Positions 36,547 to 46,142 are shown, numbered from the stretch's first letter. The stretch is 64,000 bases of DNA from Gammaproteobacteria bacterium (GCA_027077805.1 JALWTS010000004.1:1-64000); one strand, 5' to 3'. Translations and numbers: made by a program. The notes: generated by a model not told the origin, from the letters alone.

Positions 36547-38433
36547 TTGTGTGGTATAGCGGGTTTTACCCATAATTTTAAGCAACCGCAGGCAACAGAT
36601 ATTATACTCAATATGTTGCAACAAATTGTTCATCGTGGGCCTGATGAGAGTGGTGTTTTTTGTGGTGAAAATTTTATCGTTGGGCATAGACGACTATCAA
36701 TTATTGATTTACAAGGTGGGGGGCAACCGTGTCGGGATGATCAGGGGAATGTGCTAATATTTAATGGCGAAATTTATGGTTATCAGCAACTTGCTAAAGT
36801 TTTGCAAAAACAGAATATTCCAGTCAATAATGAGTTGTCAGATACTCAAGTACTGTTTTCCTTATTAAAGGCTAAGGGGATTGAGGCGACATTACAGACG
36901 ATTAATGGTATGTTTGCTTTTGCTTTTTTTGAGCAAAAAAGCAAGCGATTATTCTTAGCTCGTGATCGTTTTGGCGAAAAGCCACTGTTTTATGCCTATC
37001 AAAAGCAACAGTTAATATTTGCCTCTGAAATTTCAGCGATTTGTCAGCATCCTTGGCTGGATCGTTCTAATTTTGATTTTTATGCACTTTCCAGTTATTT
37101 AGGCTTGGAATTTGTTCCTGGTGAGTTGACTGGCTTTCAGTCAATTCGTCGCTTATTGCCAGGACACTATATATGTTTTGACACTGACCATCAACTGCAT
37201 ATTTATCAATATTATCAAGTGACCATACAACATAGTCCCCATTCTCACAAACCAACATTATCAGAGAAAACTCAGCAGTTAGAATTATTACTTTCAAACT
37301 CAGTAAAACAACGTTTGGTTGCCGATGTTCCAGTGGGTATTTTTCTTTCTGGCGGTTTAGATTCCTCTATTATTGCCGCATTGTCTCAACAGCATGCGAG
37401 TCATATACAGAGTTACGCTATTAAGATGCCTGAGTTATCGTTTGATGAAAGCGATTATGCGAAACAATGTGCTCATGCACTTGATTTAAAACATACTACC
37501 ATTGAGCTGGGTCAGCAGGATATATTAGATACCTTTGATCGTATGTCAGAAAAGCTGGATGAACCGTTTTCTGATTCGTCATTACTTCCCTCGATGTTAT
37601 TATGTCAATATTCACGACCTTATGTGAAAGTTGCTTTAGGAGGGGATGGTGCCGATGAGTTATTTGCGGGTTATCCCAATTTTCAGGCACAGAAATTGGC
37701 ACCTGTCATGCGTTACTTTCCTCCGTTTATGGGCAAAATATTTCGCCGTATTATTGAAGAGTTCCCTGTGTCCAATCAATATATGAGTTTGCTTTTTCGG
37801 TTACGACAATTGTCATTTGGATTTGGTTTGCCACTGGAGCAACAAGGCTTGCAATGGATGTCTGCACTTTATAAAGAAGAGCAACAGCAACTTTTATATC
37901 GGAAATATCATACGGATATTAATCATTATCAACGTAATTTGTTACAACATCTAAAAGAAAATTCTGGGTGTCAGCAATCGGTTGATTTATTACTTTATTT
38001 ATTGACTCGAACTTATTTAGCCGATGATATTTTGGTTAAAATGGATCGTGCCTCAATGTATGCGAGTTTGGAAGTACGCAATCCTTTTCTGGATCATGAG
38101 CTAAGTCAATATGTCTTATCATTACCCACACAGGATAAACTGCACCATTTTCAGGGAAAGTGGATATTAAAACAGATGGCTAGAAAATATCTACCTAACT
38201 CCATTCTGCGACGAAAAAAACATGGCTTTGGTTTTCCTGTCTCTAGGTTTATTCGGGAGCTGTTAAAAGAGCGTGTTGCGGATGTCATCTTGGATAGAAA
38301 TAATCCGCTAGCAACGTATATGCAAGTTTCAGTGATTGAACAGTATTGGAATGAACATCAGAATTTTCAACGTGATCATGGCAAAAAATTATGGGCAATT
38401 TATATGTTGATGAATCTTGCGCGTAATAAATAA
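36547..38433 (+). CDS. asnB: Asparagine synthase family amidotransferase (glutamine-hydrolysing)
   Basis: A 628-residue protein. The N-terminal class-II glutaminase begins MCGIAGF, so Cys2 must directly follow the initiator; the only codon giving that is TTG 36547, which has AAAGGA (36534-36539) 7 bases upstream. RGPDESG and NGEIYGY are also present. The synthetase domain shows the PP-loop FLSGGLDSS and GGDGADELFAGYP. Genuine asparagine synthesis and amidation of a sugar or peptide in surface-polymer clusters are both known for this family. The location between methyltransferase and glycosyltransferase genes favours the second (inference). The 3' end lies in a 43-bp tandem repeat. Confidence 0.92.
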   Translation: MCGIAGFTHNFKQPQATDIILNMLQQIVHRGPDESGVFCGENFIVGHRRLSIIDLQGGGQPCRDDQGNVLIFNGEIYGYQQLAKVLQKQNIPVNNELSDTQVLFSLLKAKGIEATLQTINGMFAFAFFEQKSKRLFLARDRFGEKPLFYAYQKQQLIFASEISAICQHPWLDRSNFDFYALSSYLGLEFVPGELTGFQSIRRLLPGHYICFDTDHQLHIYQYYQVTIQHSPHSHKPTLSEKTQQLELLLSNSVKQRLVADVPVGIFLSGGLDSSIIAALSQQHASHIQSYAIKMPELSFDESDYAKQCAHALDLKHTTIELGQQDILDTFDRMSEKLDEPFSDSSLLPSMLLCQYSRPYVKVALGGDGADELFAGYPNFQAQKLAPVMRYFPPFMGKIFRRIIEEFPVSNQYMSLLFRLRQLSFGFGLPLEQQGLQWMSALYKEEQQQLLYRKYHTDINHYQRNLLQHLKENSGCQQSVDLLLYLLTRTYLADDILVKMDRASMYASLEVRNPFLDHELSQYVLSLPTQDKLHHFQGKWILKQMARKYLPNSILRRKKHGFGFPVSRFIRELLKERVADVILDRNNPLATYMQVSVIEQYWNEHQNFQRDHGKKLWAIYMLMNLARNK

Positions 38434-38517
38434 CCTTTGTCAGATCGTCTTGATGAATCTTGCGCGTAATAAATAACCTTTGTCAGATCGTCTTGATGAA
38501 TCTTGCGCGTAATAAAT
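38407..38517. repeat. 43-bp tandem repeat, about 2.6 copies
   Basis: A unit beginning TTGATGAATCTTGCGCG starts at 38407, 38450 and 38493, giving an exact 43-base period. The first copy contains the last codons and stop of asnB; the later copies fill the whole gap to the convergent glycosyltransferase stop at 38520. The copies look identical, so the duplication is recent (replication slippage) or an assembly artefact. It displaces whatever terminator the convergent pair had. Confidence 0.9.
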
Positions 38518-38519
38518 CA

Positions 38520-39497
38520 CTAATCAATCGAATTGCTATTCGATTTAAAATTATAGCTATGACGAATGGTATAAACTGGTTTTGATTGCGATTCATGATA
38601 AATGCGAACCATGATTTCAGCGAGTAACCCCAGTAAAATCGAGAAAAAGCCCATGATGAAGAAAAAAACACTTAATATAGGTAAGGGCGTGAGAATAAAA
38701 GAAACACCTTGAGCGAATTTAAGGGATAACATTAAAATAAAGCTCATCAACGCACAAAAAATATTTAATAATCCAAAACCCCCAAAGATATAGATTGGTT
38801 TGGTGGCGTAATCGCTTAAAAATTTGACTACGATTAAATCTAAAATGACTTTAAAGGTACGATTTAATCCATATTTGGATTGCCCATGAGATCGAGGATA
38901 ATGAGTAACAGTAATTTCAGTAATTTTCGCACCTGACCAACTGGCATAGATGGGAATAAAACGGTGCATTTCCCCATACAAACGCACCTCTTTTAGAATT
39001 TCCTTACGATAAGCCTTTAAACTACAGCCATAATCATGTAAGTGAACCCCAGAAATTTTTGAGATAATATAGTTGGCAATTTGGCTAGGTATGCGTCTTG
39101 AAAAACGCTTATCTTTTCTATTTTTTCGCCATCCAGAACAGACATCATAGCCTTGATCAATTTTTTCTAATAATCGTGGAATATCGTCAGGACTATTTTG
39201 TAAATCACCATCCATTGGGATAATAATTTCTCCTTGAGAATGATCAAAGCCTGCCATCATCGCCGCTGTTTGCCCATAATTTCGTCTTAAACTCAGTGCC
39301 TTACAGTGTTGATCGTGTTGTAGAATTGCTTGGATTGTTTCTAAAGTCGCATCTTGAGAACCATCGTCAACCATAATGATTTCATAGCTATATGGTAGCT
39401 TTTCTAGCACCTGTTTGAGGTTTTGATAAAGTTGGGTAATATTATTCTGCTCATTAAAGACAGGAATGATTATTGATAAATAGGTTTCGTCGCTCAT
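38520..39497 (-). CDS. Polyprenyl-phosphate glycosyltransferase, GT2 (DPM1/ArnC/GtrB-like)
   Basis: A 325-residue protein from ATG 39497; the frame continues 31 codons upstream without family-like sequence. The GT-A domain (about 1-225) contains IIIPVFNEQNNI, VDDGSQDAT, the DXD-type PMDGDLQNSPDD and YGCSLKAYR, all features of dolichol/undecaprenyl-phosphate sugar transferases. Two C-terminal membrane helices (about 235-265 and 275-300) complete the ArnC/GtrB architecture. It would load a sugar from a nucleotide donor onto undecaprenyl phosphate at the cytoplasmic face. It is the only leftward gene in the island and is divergent from the GT-C gene. Confidence 0.88.
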   Translation of the reverse strand: MSDETYLSIIIPVFNEQNNITQLYQNLKQVLEKLPYSYEIIMVDDGSQDATLETIQAILQHDQHCKALSLRRNYGQTAAMMAGFDHSQGEIIIPMDGDLQNSPDDIPRLLEKIDQGYDVCSGWRKNRKDKRFSRRIPSQIANYIISKISGVHLHDYGCSLKAYRKEILKEVRLYGEMHRFIPIYASWSGAKITEITVTHYPRSHGQSKYGLNRTFKVILDLIVVKFLSDYATKPIYIFGGFGLLNIFCALMSFILMLSLKFAQGVSFILTPLPILSVFFFIMGFFSILLGLLAEIMVRIYHESQSKPVYTIRHSYNFKSNSNSID

Positions 39498-39716
39498 TTT
39501 CCACAACTCTAATAATTGAAATATTGAGAATAATGTTCTATTCTCAATGGTCGATTCGGTAAAATTGAAATATTTAATTTTGTTTGACAAACATCAAAAT
39601 TTTTATTAATCAAACAATTACGAACAAGCATAGCGGATAAATGGAAAAAAGCAACTTTCAGTTATCGTCAAGCTGTTTATTGAATTATTGCCAACAATGA
39701 GTAATAGGATAATAGC

Positions 39717-41462
39717 GTGGCTTTTTTTGAAAAATTATTGCCATCATCAACTTCAAAGTTATTTTATTTTGTGACATTGATGATAATTGGGCTTATTATT
39801 ATCTGGAATTTTGTGGCAGCATGGTGGGTGAATCTTGATTACTCGGATGGATATGCCAGTATCTCAAATGCACAGTATTTTCTTGGTCAAATCGATAGCT
39901 ATTTTGCTCAAAGAGCCCCTTTTTATGCGTTTTTTCTCATTCCCGCTGAAATTATTGCTAATTTACTCTCTCTTGAGGCATTTGATGTGCGGGTACACCA
40001 TCTTTGGATGGCAGTATTGCATAGTTTCTATATTATTTCATGTTTTTATTTATTACAAAAATATAGTAACGATGATCTTTCTGCAAAAGTGATTGGTTTT
40101 TTTATTGTGCTTCCCAATGTGGTGTTTTTTTCCTATGCACCCTTGATAAGTCATGATATTTTTGCTGGGGTTATTTTACTTTATATGTTGTTTTTAACCG
40201 AGCGTTTTTTTCAGCAAAAAACCATTGATATGTCGCTGTTAAGTGCTTTAATGATTTTGGGAACCATTGCCGCTATTATAAAAGTTACTTTTTGTTTGAT
40301 ATGGATTTTAATTGTTATTTCGCAAGTTATTTTGTTAGTGAATCGTGATCGTCAGTCATTTCAGAGTGATTTTATTCAACAATTCTTGGCTTTTTTTACG
40401 GCGGCTTGTGTCAGTGCCATTATTTCTTGGCTATTATATGCTTGGTCTTTACAAACTTGGGGGCATGTTTCTTTTCTTCTACGCCCATATGCACACGCAG
40501 TTGCTATAATAGAACACTTTGCCGATCATCAAACGCCACCTATGTATATGTACATTCCTAATCTTGCACTTGGTTATGGTTTCACGACTTTTTTTCTTAT
40601 TGTTCCTGGCATTTGGTTGGCACTTAAATCCAAAAATCCTACCAAAAAAAGTGCCGCTATCATTTGGGTGGTTGGATTTTTTATCATGTCAATGTTAACT
40701 TATAAGGAAGTTCGCTATCTTGCCTATCTTACGCCAATGGCAGCCTTTTTGATTATTCCTGTGATTGCAAAAATGCTCAAGTGGCGCTTAGGTCAATTGA
40801 TTATGATTGTTTTAGCGGTGATTGATCTTTCACGCGCGGGTATGGCCGCGGCTCATCATTTCCAACCTTTTTATGCGGATAGTGCGGTGACTAAATTTTT
40901 GTCTCCAATTAATGAACTTGAGGCTTCGCAAAAGATAATTCTTACCCATGTCTTAAGTTTTCGAGCACCTCAACCGAGTCCATTTGTTGGTGATGTTTAT
41001 CATCGTATTTTCCATGTAACAGAAGATATTATTCAACGTCTTTATAATTTTCCTACGGGTAAAGTGATACTATTACCTAGTATCAATCATATGCCACCTG
41101 TTGCTTTAACAAAACTACCGCAATTTGGCGAAGGGAGTTTGCTTTTGTTCGCCAATTTGCATGTACTCAATGCTACCCGACCAGAATTGGATCAAGAGTC
41201 AGATAACCGAGCCTTTATTCAGTTTTCAGCTCGTATCTCAAAAATCAAATATGAAAAACATGAGAATATTTATCAGGCGATTAACAGCAAAAATAGCTAT
41301 TTTTTTTCATTAACCGCAGGAAAAAGTATAAACTTAAGTCCAATACCTCATAGTATTTCTGTGAATGAGAGTAAGCTACCTGATGACTTTCATCATACAT
41401 TAGAGCTTTGGGGTCTGAAAATGATTCAGTTTTGTAATATGAAAGGATGCAAGACTTTATGA
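39717..41462 (+). CDS. GT-C fold membrane glycosyltransferase (ArnT/GT39-like)
   Basis: A 581-residue protein, start GTG 39717. About ten membrane helices fill residues 17-370 and a soluble C-terminal domain of about 190 residues follows, probably periplasmic. The first large loop has the acidic DYSDGYASISNAQYFL and further QRAPFYAF. This resembles PMT/ArnT enzymes that use lipid-linked sugars and place an acid in this loop. The acceptor (lipid A, O-antigen or protein) cannot be told. Together with the GT2 and the small flippase it makes an Arn/Gtr-like trio. The stop overlaps the next gene by ATGA. Confidence 0.75.
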   Translation: MAFFEKLLPSSTSKLFYFVTLMIIGLIIIWNFVAAWWVNLDYSDGYASISNAQYFLGQIDSYFAQRAPFYAFFLIPAEIIANLLSLEAFDVRVHHLWMAVLHSFYIISCFYLLQKYSNDDLSAKVIGFFIVLPNVVFFSYAPLISHDIFAGVILLYMLFLTERFFQQKTIDMSLLSALMILGTIAAIIKVTFCLIWILIVISQVILLVNRDRQSFQSDFIQQFLAFFTAACVSAIISWLLYAWSLQTWGHVSFLLRPYAHAVAIIEHFADHQTPPMYMYIPNLALGYGFTTFFLIVPGIWLALKSKNPTKKSAAIIWVVGFFIMSMLTYKEVRYLAYLTPMAAFLIIPVIAKMLKWRLGQLIMIVLAVIDLSRAGMAAAHHFQPFYADSAVTKFLSPINELEASQKIILTHVLSFRAPQPSPFVGDVYHRIFHVTEDIIQRLYNFPTGKVILLPSINHMPPVALTKLPQFGEGSLLLFANLHVLNATRPELDQESDNRAFIQFSARISKIKYEKHENIYQAINSKNSYFFSLTAGKSINLSPIPHSISVNESKLPDDFHHTLELWGLKMIQFCNMKGCKTL

Positions 41463-42214
41463 ACGACAATCCACAACGGGAACATTATCTCAATATACAT
41501 GATGAATATAGTGCTCATTACTATGACGCCACTTCCATGCGTTATCGCAAGCACTTTATTTATTCTTATTTATTTAAGAACTTAGATTTAAATGATTTTG
41601 AGGTAGCGGATTTAGCGTCTGGCATTGGTGCTAATTCAATGGCACTACTTGAGCTATTTCCTCATGCGAAAGTGACTGGCTATGATATATCACCCGCTGC
41701 CTGTCGTGAATATAGAAAAAACCTGGAACGTCCTGCTTTTGAGATAGATTTAAGCAAACCTTATTTAGAGGCTGTCTCAAAATATGATGTTGTCATCATC
41801 ATTGGCGGGCTTCATCACTGTGTCGCGGATTTAAAAACAACCTTAGAAAATATTGCTAAAATGCTCAAGCCTGAGGGCAGGTTATTAATGTTTGAGCCAA
41901 ATAAAGATTTTTTTTTAGAGCGTTTGCGTAAATTATGGTATGAAAAAGATAGTTATTTTGAAGAAAACTCTGAAGAAGCCTTATCTCACAAAGAAATTTT
42001 GGCTTTAACTGAGGGGAATTTTGACGTAAAATTTTTAAAATATATTGGCGGTCCTGCGTATTTTTTAATTCTGAATAGCATGATTTTTCGTATTCCGCTT
42101 GGTTTGAAAAAATGGATATCGCCCCCTTTAATGTTGCTAGAATATCTTTATTTGTTATTACCCGGATCGGTCTTTTTTCCTGCATTTATTGCACAATGGC
42201 AACGCTTGAGGTAG
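41459..42214 (+). CDS. Class I SAM-dependent methyltransferase
   Basis: A 251-residue protein from ATG 41459, which overlaps the stop of the GT-C gene (ATGA) and has GAAAGGA at 41441-41447; an in-frame ATG at 41447 is buried in that site. The SAM motif is VADLASGIGANS with VTGYDIS after strand 2 and IIGGLHHCVADL after strand 4. The C-terminal 60 residues are hydrophobic (WISPPLMLLEYLYLLLPGSVFF), suggesting membrane attachment or a lipid substrate. It is distinct in sequence from the methyltransferase at 35631. It is the last gene before rnr. Confidence 0.8.
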   Translation: MNDNPQREHYLNIHDEYSAHYYDATSMRYRKHFIYSYLFKNLDLNDFEVADLASGIGANSMALLELFPHAKVTGYDISPAACREYRKNLERPAFEIDLSKPYLEAVSKYDVVIIIGGLHHCVADLKTTLENIAKMLKPEGRLLMFEPNKDFFLERLRKLWYEKDSYFEENSEEALSHKEILALTEGNFDVKFLKYIGGPAYFLILNSMIFRIPLGLKKWISPPLMLLEYLYLLLPGSVFFPAFIAQWQRLR

Positions 42215-42249
42215 TCTTAGTCCACTAGGATAAACACGATAAACACATT

Positions 42250-44496
42250 ATGGCAAAAAAAATAAAATTGAAATTAGCAGAGAAAGACCCATTTTTTAAA
42301 AGAGAATCAAAACGTTATTCCAAGCCTATTTATAGTCGAGAATATTTATTATCATTTTTGAAGTCAGCAAATTCCCCATTAAGTTACAAAAAAATCGTTA
42401 AATCACTTAAAATTGATGATCCGGAATCATTAACCGCCTTAGAACGCCGTTTAAACGCTATGGTGAGAGATGGGCAATTGCTAAAACAAGGTCAGTGTTA
42501 TACCACGTTTGATCCACGTGAATTGATGATTGGTGAAGTGCTAGGTTGCTCTGAACGCTTTGGTTTTTTACGCACGGAACAAGAGGAAGAGGATTATTAT
42601 TTGTCCGCGTATCAAATGCAAGCGTTATTTCCTAATGATAAGGTATCTGCTCATGTCGTTGGTATTAATCGTAAAGGACGTAAAGAAGTTGTTGTCGTTG
42701 AAATCTTAGAACGCAACACGCAGAAAATTGTCGGACGCTATTTAGAAGAAGAAAATATTGGGATAGTCATTCCTGATAATAAAAGAATTCGTCATGATAT
42801 TTTCATTCCCAAACGTCATCGCAAAAAAGTCTTGTCAGGTGATATTGTCGTGGTGACTATTGTCGAGCAACCAACATTAAAAACCCCTGCTATTGGCAAA
42901 ATTACTCAAGTATTAGGGGATCCCATGCAGGCAGGCATGGAAGTTGATCGAATCCTACATCACTATGAATTGCCACATAAATGGCCAAAATCAGTGAAGC
43001 AAGCCGTGGAAGGTATTGCCGATGATATTCCTGACACAGTGATTCAACAACGAGTTGATTTACGGAATTTGCCTTTCGTTACCATAGATGGTGATGATGC
43101 GAAAGATTTTGACGATGCGGTTTATTGTAAACCAACGCCTAAAGGCTGGAAATTATTGGTTGCCATTGCGGATGTTTCTTACTATGTTCAACCCGATTCC
43201 GATTTAGATAATGAGGCGTTATTACGAGGAACGTCGGTATATTTTCCTCAACAAGTGATTCCTATGTTGCCTGAAAAATTGTCGAATGGTTTGTGTTCAC
43301 TGAAACCGAATGAAGACAGATTAAGCATGGTATGTGAAATGTTGATTAATCAACAAGGGCAGATTACTCGTTCCAAATTTGTGGATGCGGTGATATGTTC
43401 TAAAGCGAGATTAACTTATCCGCAAGTAGCCGAATTATTCGCCACGGATAACACGGCGAGTTTCACCGAAGTCGAACAACAACTATTGCCACATTTGCAA
43501 CATTTATATCAAATGTTCCAAGCATTAAAGCAAGCCAGAGTAGAACGTGGTGCCATTAGTTTTGAACGAGCAGAAACAAAAATCATTTTTGATGCACAAG
43601 GTAAAATCACCAAAATCCAACCATTTTTTCGTAATGTGGCACATGAAATCATTGAAGAATGTATGATTGCCGCTAATATTGCAACGGCACGTCATTTATT
43701 ACGTCATAAAATTTTGGGCTTATATCGTAATCATTTCGGACCAAATGCCGATAAATTAGAATCATTGCATAGTTTCTTAGCAGGCATGGGTTTGAGTTTA
43801 GGGGGTGGGAAACAGCCAAAACCCAAAGATTATGCGACATTGCTAGAAAACATAAAAAATCAAGCCAATCTTCATGTTGCTATGATTGAAACCGTGTTGT
43901 TACGTTCCTTATCTCAAGCCGTATATGAGCTTGAAAATCAGGGACATTTTGGTTTAAGTTTAGACTATTATACTCATTTTACTTCGCCAATTCGTCGTTA
44001 TCCTGATTTAATGGTACATCGAGCCTTGCGTCATCTCACCCAAGGCAAGGAAGCCAAAGATTTTCCATATTCTGCGAAAGTATTAAACAAAATTGCCGAT
44101 CAAAGTTCGATGACCGAACGACGAGCAGAAGAAGCCTGCCGAGATGTGATGGTATGGTTAAAATGTGACTATATGTTAGATCATATTGGCGATAGCTTTA
44201 ATGGTGTCATTACAGGGGTTACTTCGTTTGGCTTATTTGTCGAATTAGAACAAATTTTAATTGAAGGCTTGATTCATATTAGCAGTTTAGTGTCGGATTA
44301 TTATCATTATGATTCCGTACGTCATCGTTTAGAAGGGGAAGCATCGGGACGCGTTTTTCAATTGTCAGATAGTGTGAGAGTGAGGGTAGTGAATGTCAAT
44401 GTTGAAGAGAAAAAAATTGATTTTGAATTAGTCGATGACAATGACAATGGTTTTAATCATGGCAAAAAAAGACGTAAAAAAGGCAAAAGAGGCTAA
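42250..44496 (+). CDS. rnr: Ribonuclease R
   Basis: A 748-residue 3'-5' exoribonuclease that degrades structured RNA. Order of domains: helix-turn-helix-like N-terminus (about 25-85), two cold-shock OB domains (about 90-250), the RNB catalytic domain with the acidic cluster DGDDAKDFDDAVYC, and a C-terminal S1 domain (GVITGVTSFGLFVEL). A short lysine-rich tail (KKRRKKGKRG) follows. Start is ATG 42250. The last 38 bases overlap rlmB. In E. coli rnr also precedes rlmB. Confidence 0.97.
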   Translation: MAKKIKLKLAEKDPFFKRESKRYSKPIYSREYLLSFLKSANSPLSYKKIVKSLKIDDPESLTALERRLNAMVRDGQLLKQGQCYTTFDPRELMIGEVLGCSERFGFLRTEQEEEDYYLSAYQMQALFPNDKVSAHVVGINRKGRKEVVVVEILERNTQKIVGRYLEEENIGIVIPDNKRIRHDIFIPKRHRKKVLSGDIVVVTIVEQPTLKTPAIGKITQVLGDPMQAGMEVDRILHHYELPHKWPKSVKQAVEGIADDIPDTVIQQRVDLRNLPFVTIDGDDAKDFDDAVYCKPTPKGWKLLVAIADVSYYVQPDSDLDNEALLRGTSVYFPQQVIPMLPEKLSNGLCSLKPNEDRLSMVCEMLINQQGQITRSKFVDAVICSKARLTYPQVAELFATDNTASFTEVEQQLLPHLQHLYQMFQALKQARVERGAISFERAETKIIFDAQGKITKIQPFFRNVAHEIIEECMIAANIATARHLLRHKILGLYRNHFGPNADKLESLHSFLAGMGLSLGGGKQPKPKDYATLLENIKNQANLHVAMIETVLLRSLSQAVYELENQGHFGLSLDYYTHFTSPIRRYPDLMVHRALRHLTQGKEAKDFPYSAKVLNKIADQSSMTERRAEEACRDVMVWLKCDYMLDHIGDSFNGVITGVTSFGLFVELEQILIEGLIHISSLVSDYYHYDSVRHRLEGEASGRVFQLSDSVRVRVVNVNVEEKKIDFELVDDNDNGFNHGKKRRKKGKRG

Positions 44497-45256
44497 AAAT
44501 GCGAAACCCCAATGGATAGGAGGCTATCATCCTATTTATTCCGCATTACAACATCATCCTGAAAATATTTTACAATTATGTTTGGATAAACAACGCCAAG
44601 ATCAACGCATGACAAGCCTAGTTACCTTAGCTGAAAAATGGGGTATTCCGATGACTTGGTGTCGTGCCAACACTTTTCGCCAACATTTAGGGCCCTCACT
44701 TCATCAAGGCATGATGATGTTTTATCGTTTGCCTCAGATTTTTGATCAAAGCAAACTCGAACAAATTATCTCATTCCCTAAAAAACCCAAGCAACCCTTA
44801 ATTCTAGCCCTAGATACTATTCAGGACCCTCATAATCTAGGGGCTTGCTTGCGTACTTCGGATGCGGTTGGGGTTGACGCGGTTGTTATTCCAAAACATC
44901 AATCCGTCGGTTTAACTGCTACCGTCTATAAAGTTGCCTCAGGTGCGGTGGAAACCCTCCCTTTAATTCAGGTCAATAATCTTAGTCAAAGTTTAGAATG
45001 GCTAAAACAACAAGGCTTATGGATAGTAGGACTCAGCCATAAAGGACAACAATCTTTATATCAAACGGATTTAAACCAAGCATTAGTCATGGTAGTGGGC
45101 AATGAAGAAAAAGGCTTAAGACAAGGCACTGAAAAACATTGTGATTATCTGGTATCATTGCCTATGCAGGGTTGGGTGGACAGTTTAAATGTTTCAGTGG
45201 CAACGGGGGTGAGTTTGTATGAGGTGTGGCGTCAGCGTAGTATAGAACCCATTTGA
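44459..45256 (+). CDS. rlmB: 23S rRNA (guanosine-2'-O-)-methyltransferase RlmB
   Basis: A 265-residue SPOUT enzyme that methylates G2251 of 23S rRNA. The L30e-like substrate-binding N-terminal domain is followed by the knotted domain with DTIQDPHNLGACLRTSDAVG, VVGNEEKGLRQ and SLNVSVATGVSLYE. ATG 44459 gives the normal N-terminus (MAKKDVKKAK), though ATGs at 44435 and 44441 are in frame; all lie inside rnr, so translation is coupled. The lysine-rich start may help rRNA binding. Confidence 0.95.
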   Translation: MAKKDVKKAKEAKNAKPQWIGGYHPIYSALQHHPENILQLCLDKQRQDQRMTSLVTLAEKWGIPMTWCRANTFRQHLGPSLHQGMMMFYRLPQIFDQSKLEQIISFPKKPKQPLILALDTIQDPHNLGACLRTSDAVGVDAVVIPKHQSVGLTATVYKVASGAVETLPLIQVNNLSQSLEWLKQQGLWIVGLSHKGQQSLYQTDLNQALVMVVGNEEKGLRQGTEKHCDYLVSLPMQGWVDSLNVSVATGVSLYEVWRQRSIEPI

Positions 45257-45344
45257 TATTTTTATTGATATTTTGGGGCAAATAATCAAGTGCTGTTATC
45301 AAATTAATCAGTCAATCGTTACTCATGTAAAAATATTTAAAACA

Positions 45345-45373
45345 TTTACATTCCCTCATCCCTAAGGTAGAAT
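45345..45373 (+). promoter_or_regulatory. Sigma70 promoter for the rpsF operon
   Basis: TTTACA (45345-45350) and TAGAAT (45368-45373) are separated by exactly 17 bases in the gap between rlmB and rpsF. The start point would be near 45380. The spacing and position make it a strong candidate for the ribosomal-protein operon promoter. Confidence 0.65.
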
Positions 45374-45374
45374 A

Positions 45375-45404
45375 CCCCGTTTTTAATCCTTGCCCTAAAC
45401 GGGG
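45375..45404 (+). promoter_or_regulatory. Inverted repeat in the rpsF leader
   Basis: CCCCGTTT (45375-45382) pairs perfectly with AAACGGGG (45397-45404) around a 14-base loop, 25 bases before the rpsF ATG. It might be a leader structure for autoregulation by the S6-S18 complex, or a DNA operator. The predicted transcription start from the adjacent promoter falls inside the left arm, so an RNA hairpin would need transcripts starting further upstream. Confidence 0.45.
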
Positions 45405-45429
45405 CTCTTAATGAACCAAAAGGACAATT

Positions 45430-45885
45430 ATGAGACATTATGAAGTGGTGTTTTTAGTGCATCCTGATCAAAGTGAGCAGGTGCCTGCGATGATTGAACG
45501 TTATCGCAATATGTTAGTGAAACGTGAAGGGATTATCCATCGTTTAGAAGATTGGGGGCGTAGGCAATTAGCTTATTCTATCAATAAAATTCATAAAGCC
45601 CATTATGTATTGATGAATATTGAATGCGGTGAGGAAGCTTTAGCGGAATTGGAAAATGCCTTTCGTTATAATGATGCGGTTTTACGCAATTTGATTTTGC
45701 GTCAATCTGCCGCGATTACGGAACAATCGCCTTTAGCGAAAGAAAAAGAACAAGAAGATAAAATGGTAACCGCCGTTGTTGCGGAGTCAGATGAGCATGA
45801 GTTGAGTGAGACTGAGGAAGCAATGGATACTAGCGACCTTATGTCAGAGGAAGGGGAGCCATCTAAAGCAGAAGGAGAAATATAA
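45430..45885 (+). CDS. rpsF: 30S ribosomal protein S6
   Basis: A 151-residue protein. The S6 core occupies about 1-95 ([49 protein letters not shown]). The C-terminal extension of about 55 residues is acidic ([14 protein letters not shown]), longer than in E. coli S6 but of the same glutamate-rich kind. AAAGGACA precedes ATG 45430. Its stop overlaps the rpsR start as TAATG. S6 and S18 bind as a pair to the 16S platform. Confidence 0.97.
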   Translation: MRHYEVVFLVHPDQSEQVPAMIERYRNMLVKREGIIHRLEDWGRRQLAYSINKIHKAHYVLMNIECGEEALAELENAFRYNDAVLRNLILRQSAAITEQSPLAKEKEQEDKMVTAVVAESDEHELSETEEAMDTSDLMSEEGEPSKAEGEI

Positions 45886-46109
45886 TGGCACGTTATTTTC
45901 GACGTAAAAAGTTTTGTCGTTTTTCAGCCGAAGGTCTGGCTATTGATTATAAAGATTTAGAAACTTTAAAAGCCTATATTACCGAAACAGGTAAAATTGT
46001 TCCTAGCCGTATTACAGGAACAAAAGCTAAGTATCAAAGACAATTAGCCACTGCGATTAAACGAGCAAGATTTTTGGCATTATTGCCTTATAGTGATGCC
46101 CATAAATAA
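45885..46109 (+). CDS. rpsR: 30S ribosomal protein S18
   Basis: A 74-residue basic protein with [55 protein letters not shown] and LLPYSD, the full S18 signature. A single N-terminal cysteine is present. Start ATG overlaps the rpsF stop, so the two partners are made in equal amounts. The priB gene found between rpsF and rpsR in E. coli is missing here. Confidence 0.98.
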   Translation: MARYFRRKKFCRFSAEGLAIDYKDLETLKAYITETGKIVPSRITGTKAKYQRQLATAIKRARFLALLPYSDAHK

Positions 46110-46142
46110 CGATAACTATCCATAACATTTGTGGTATTCATC

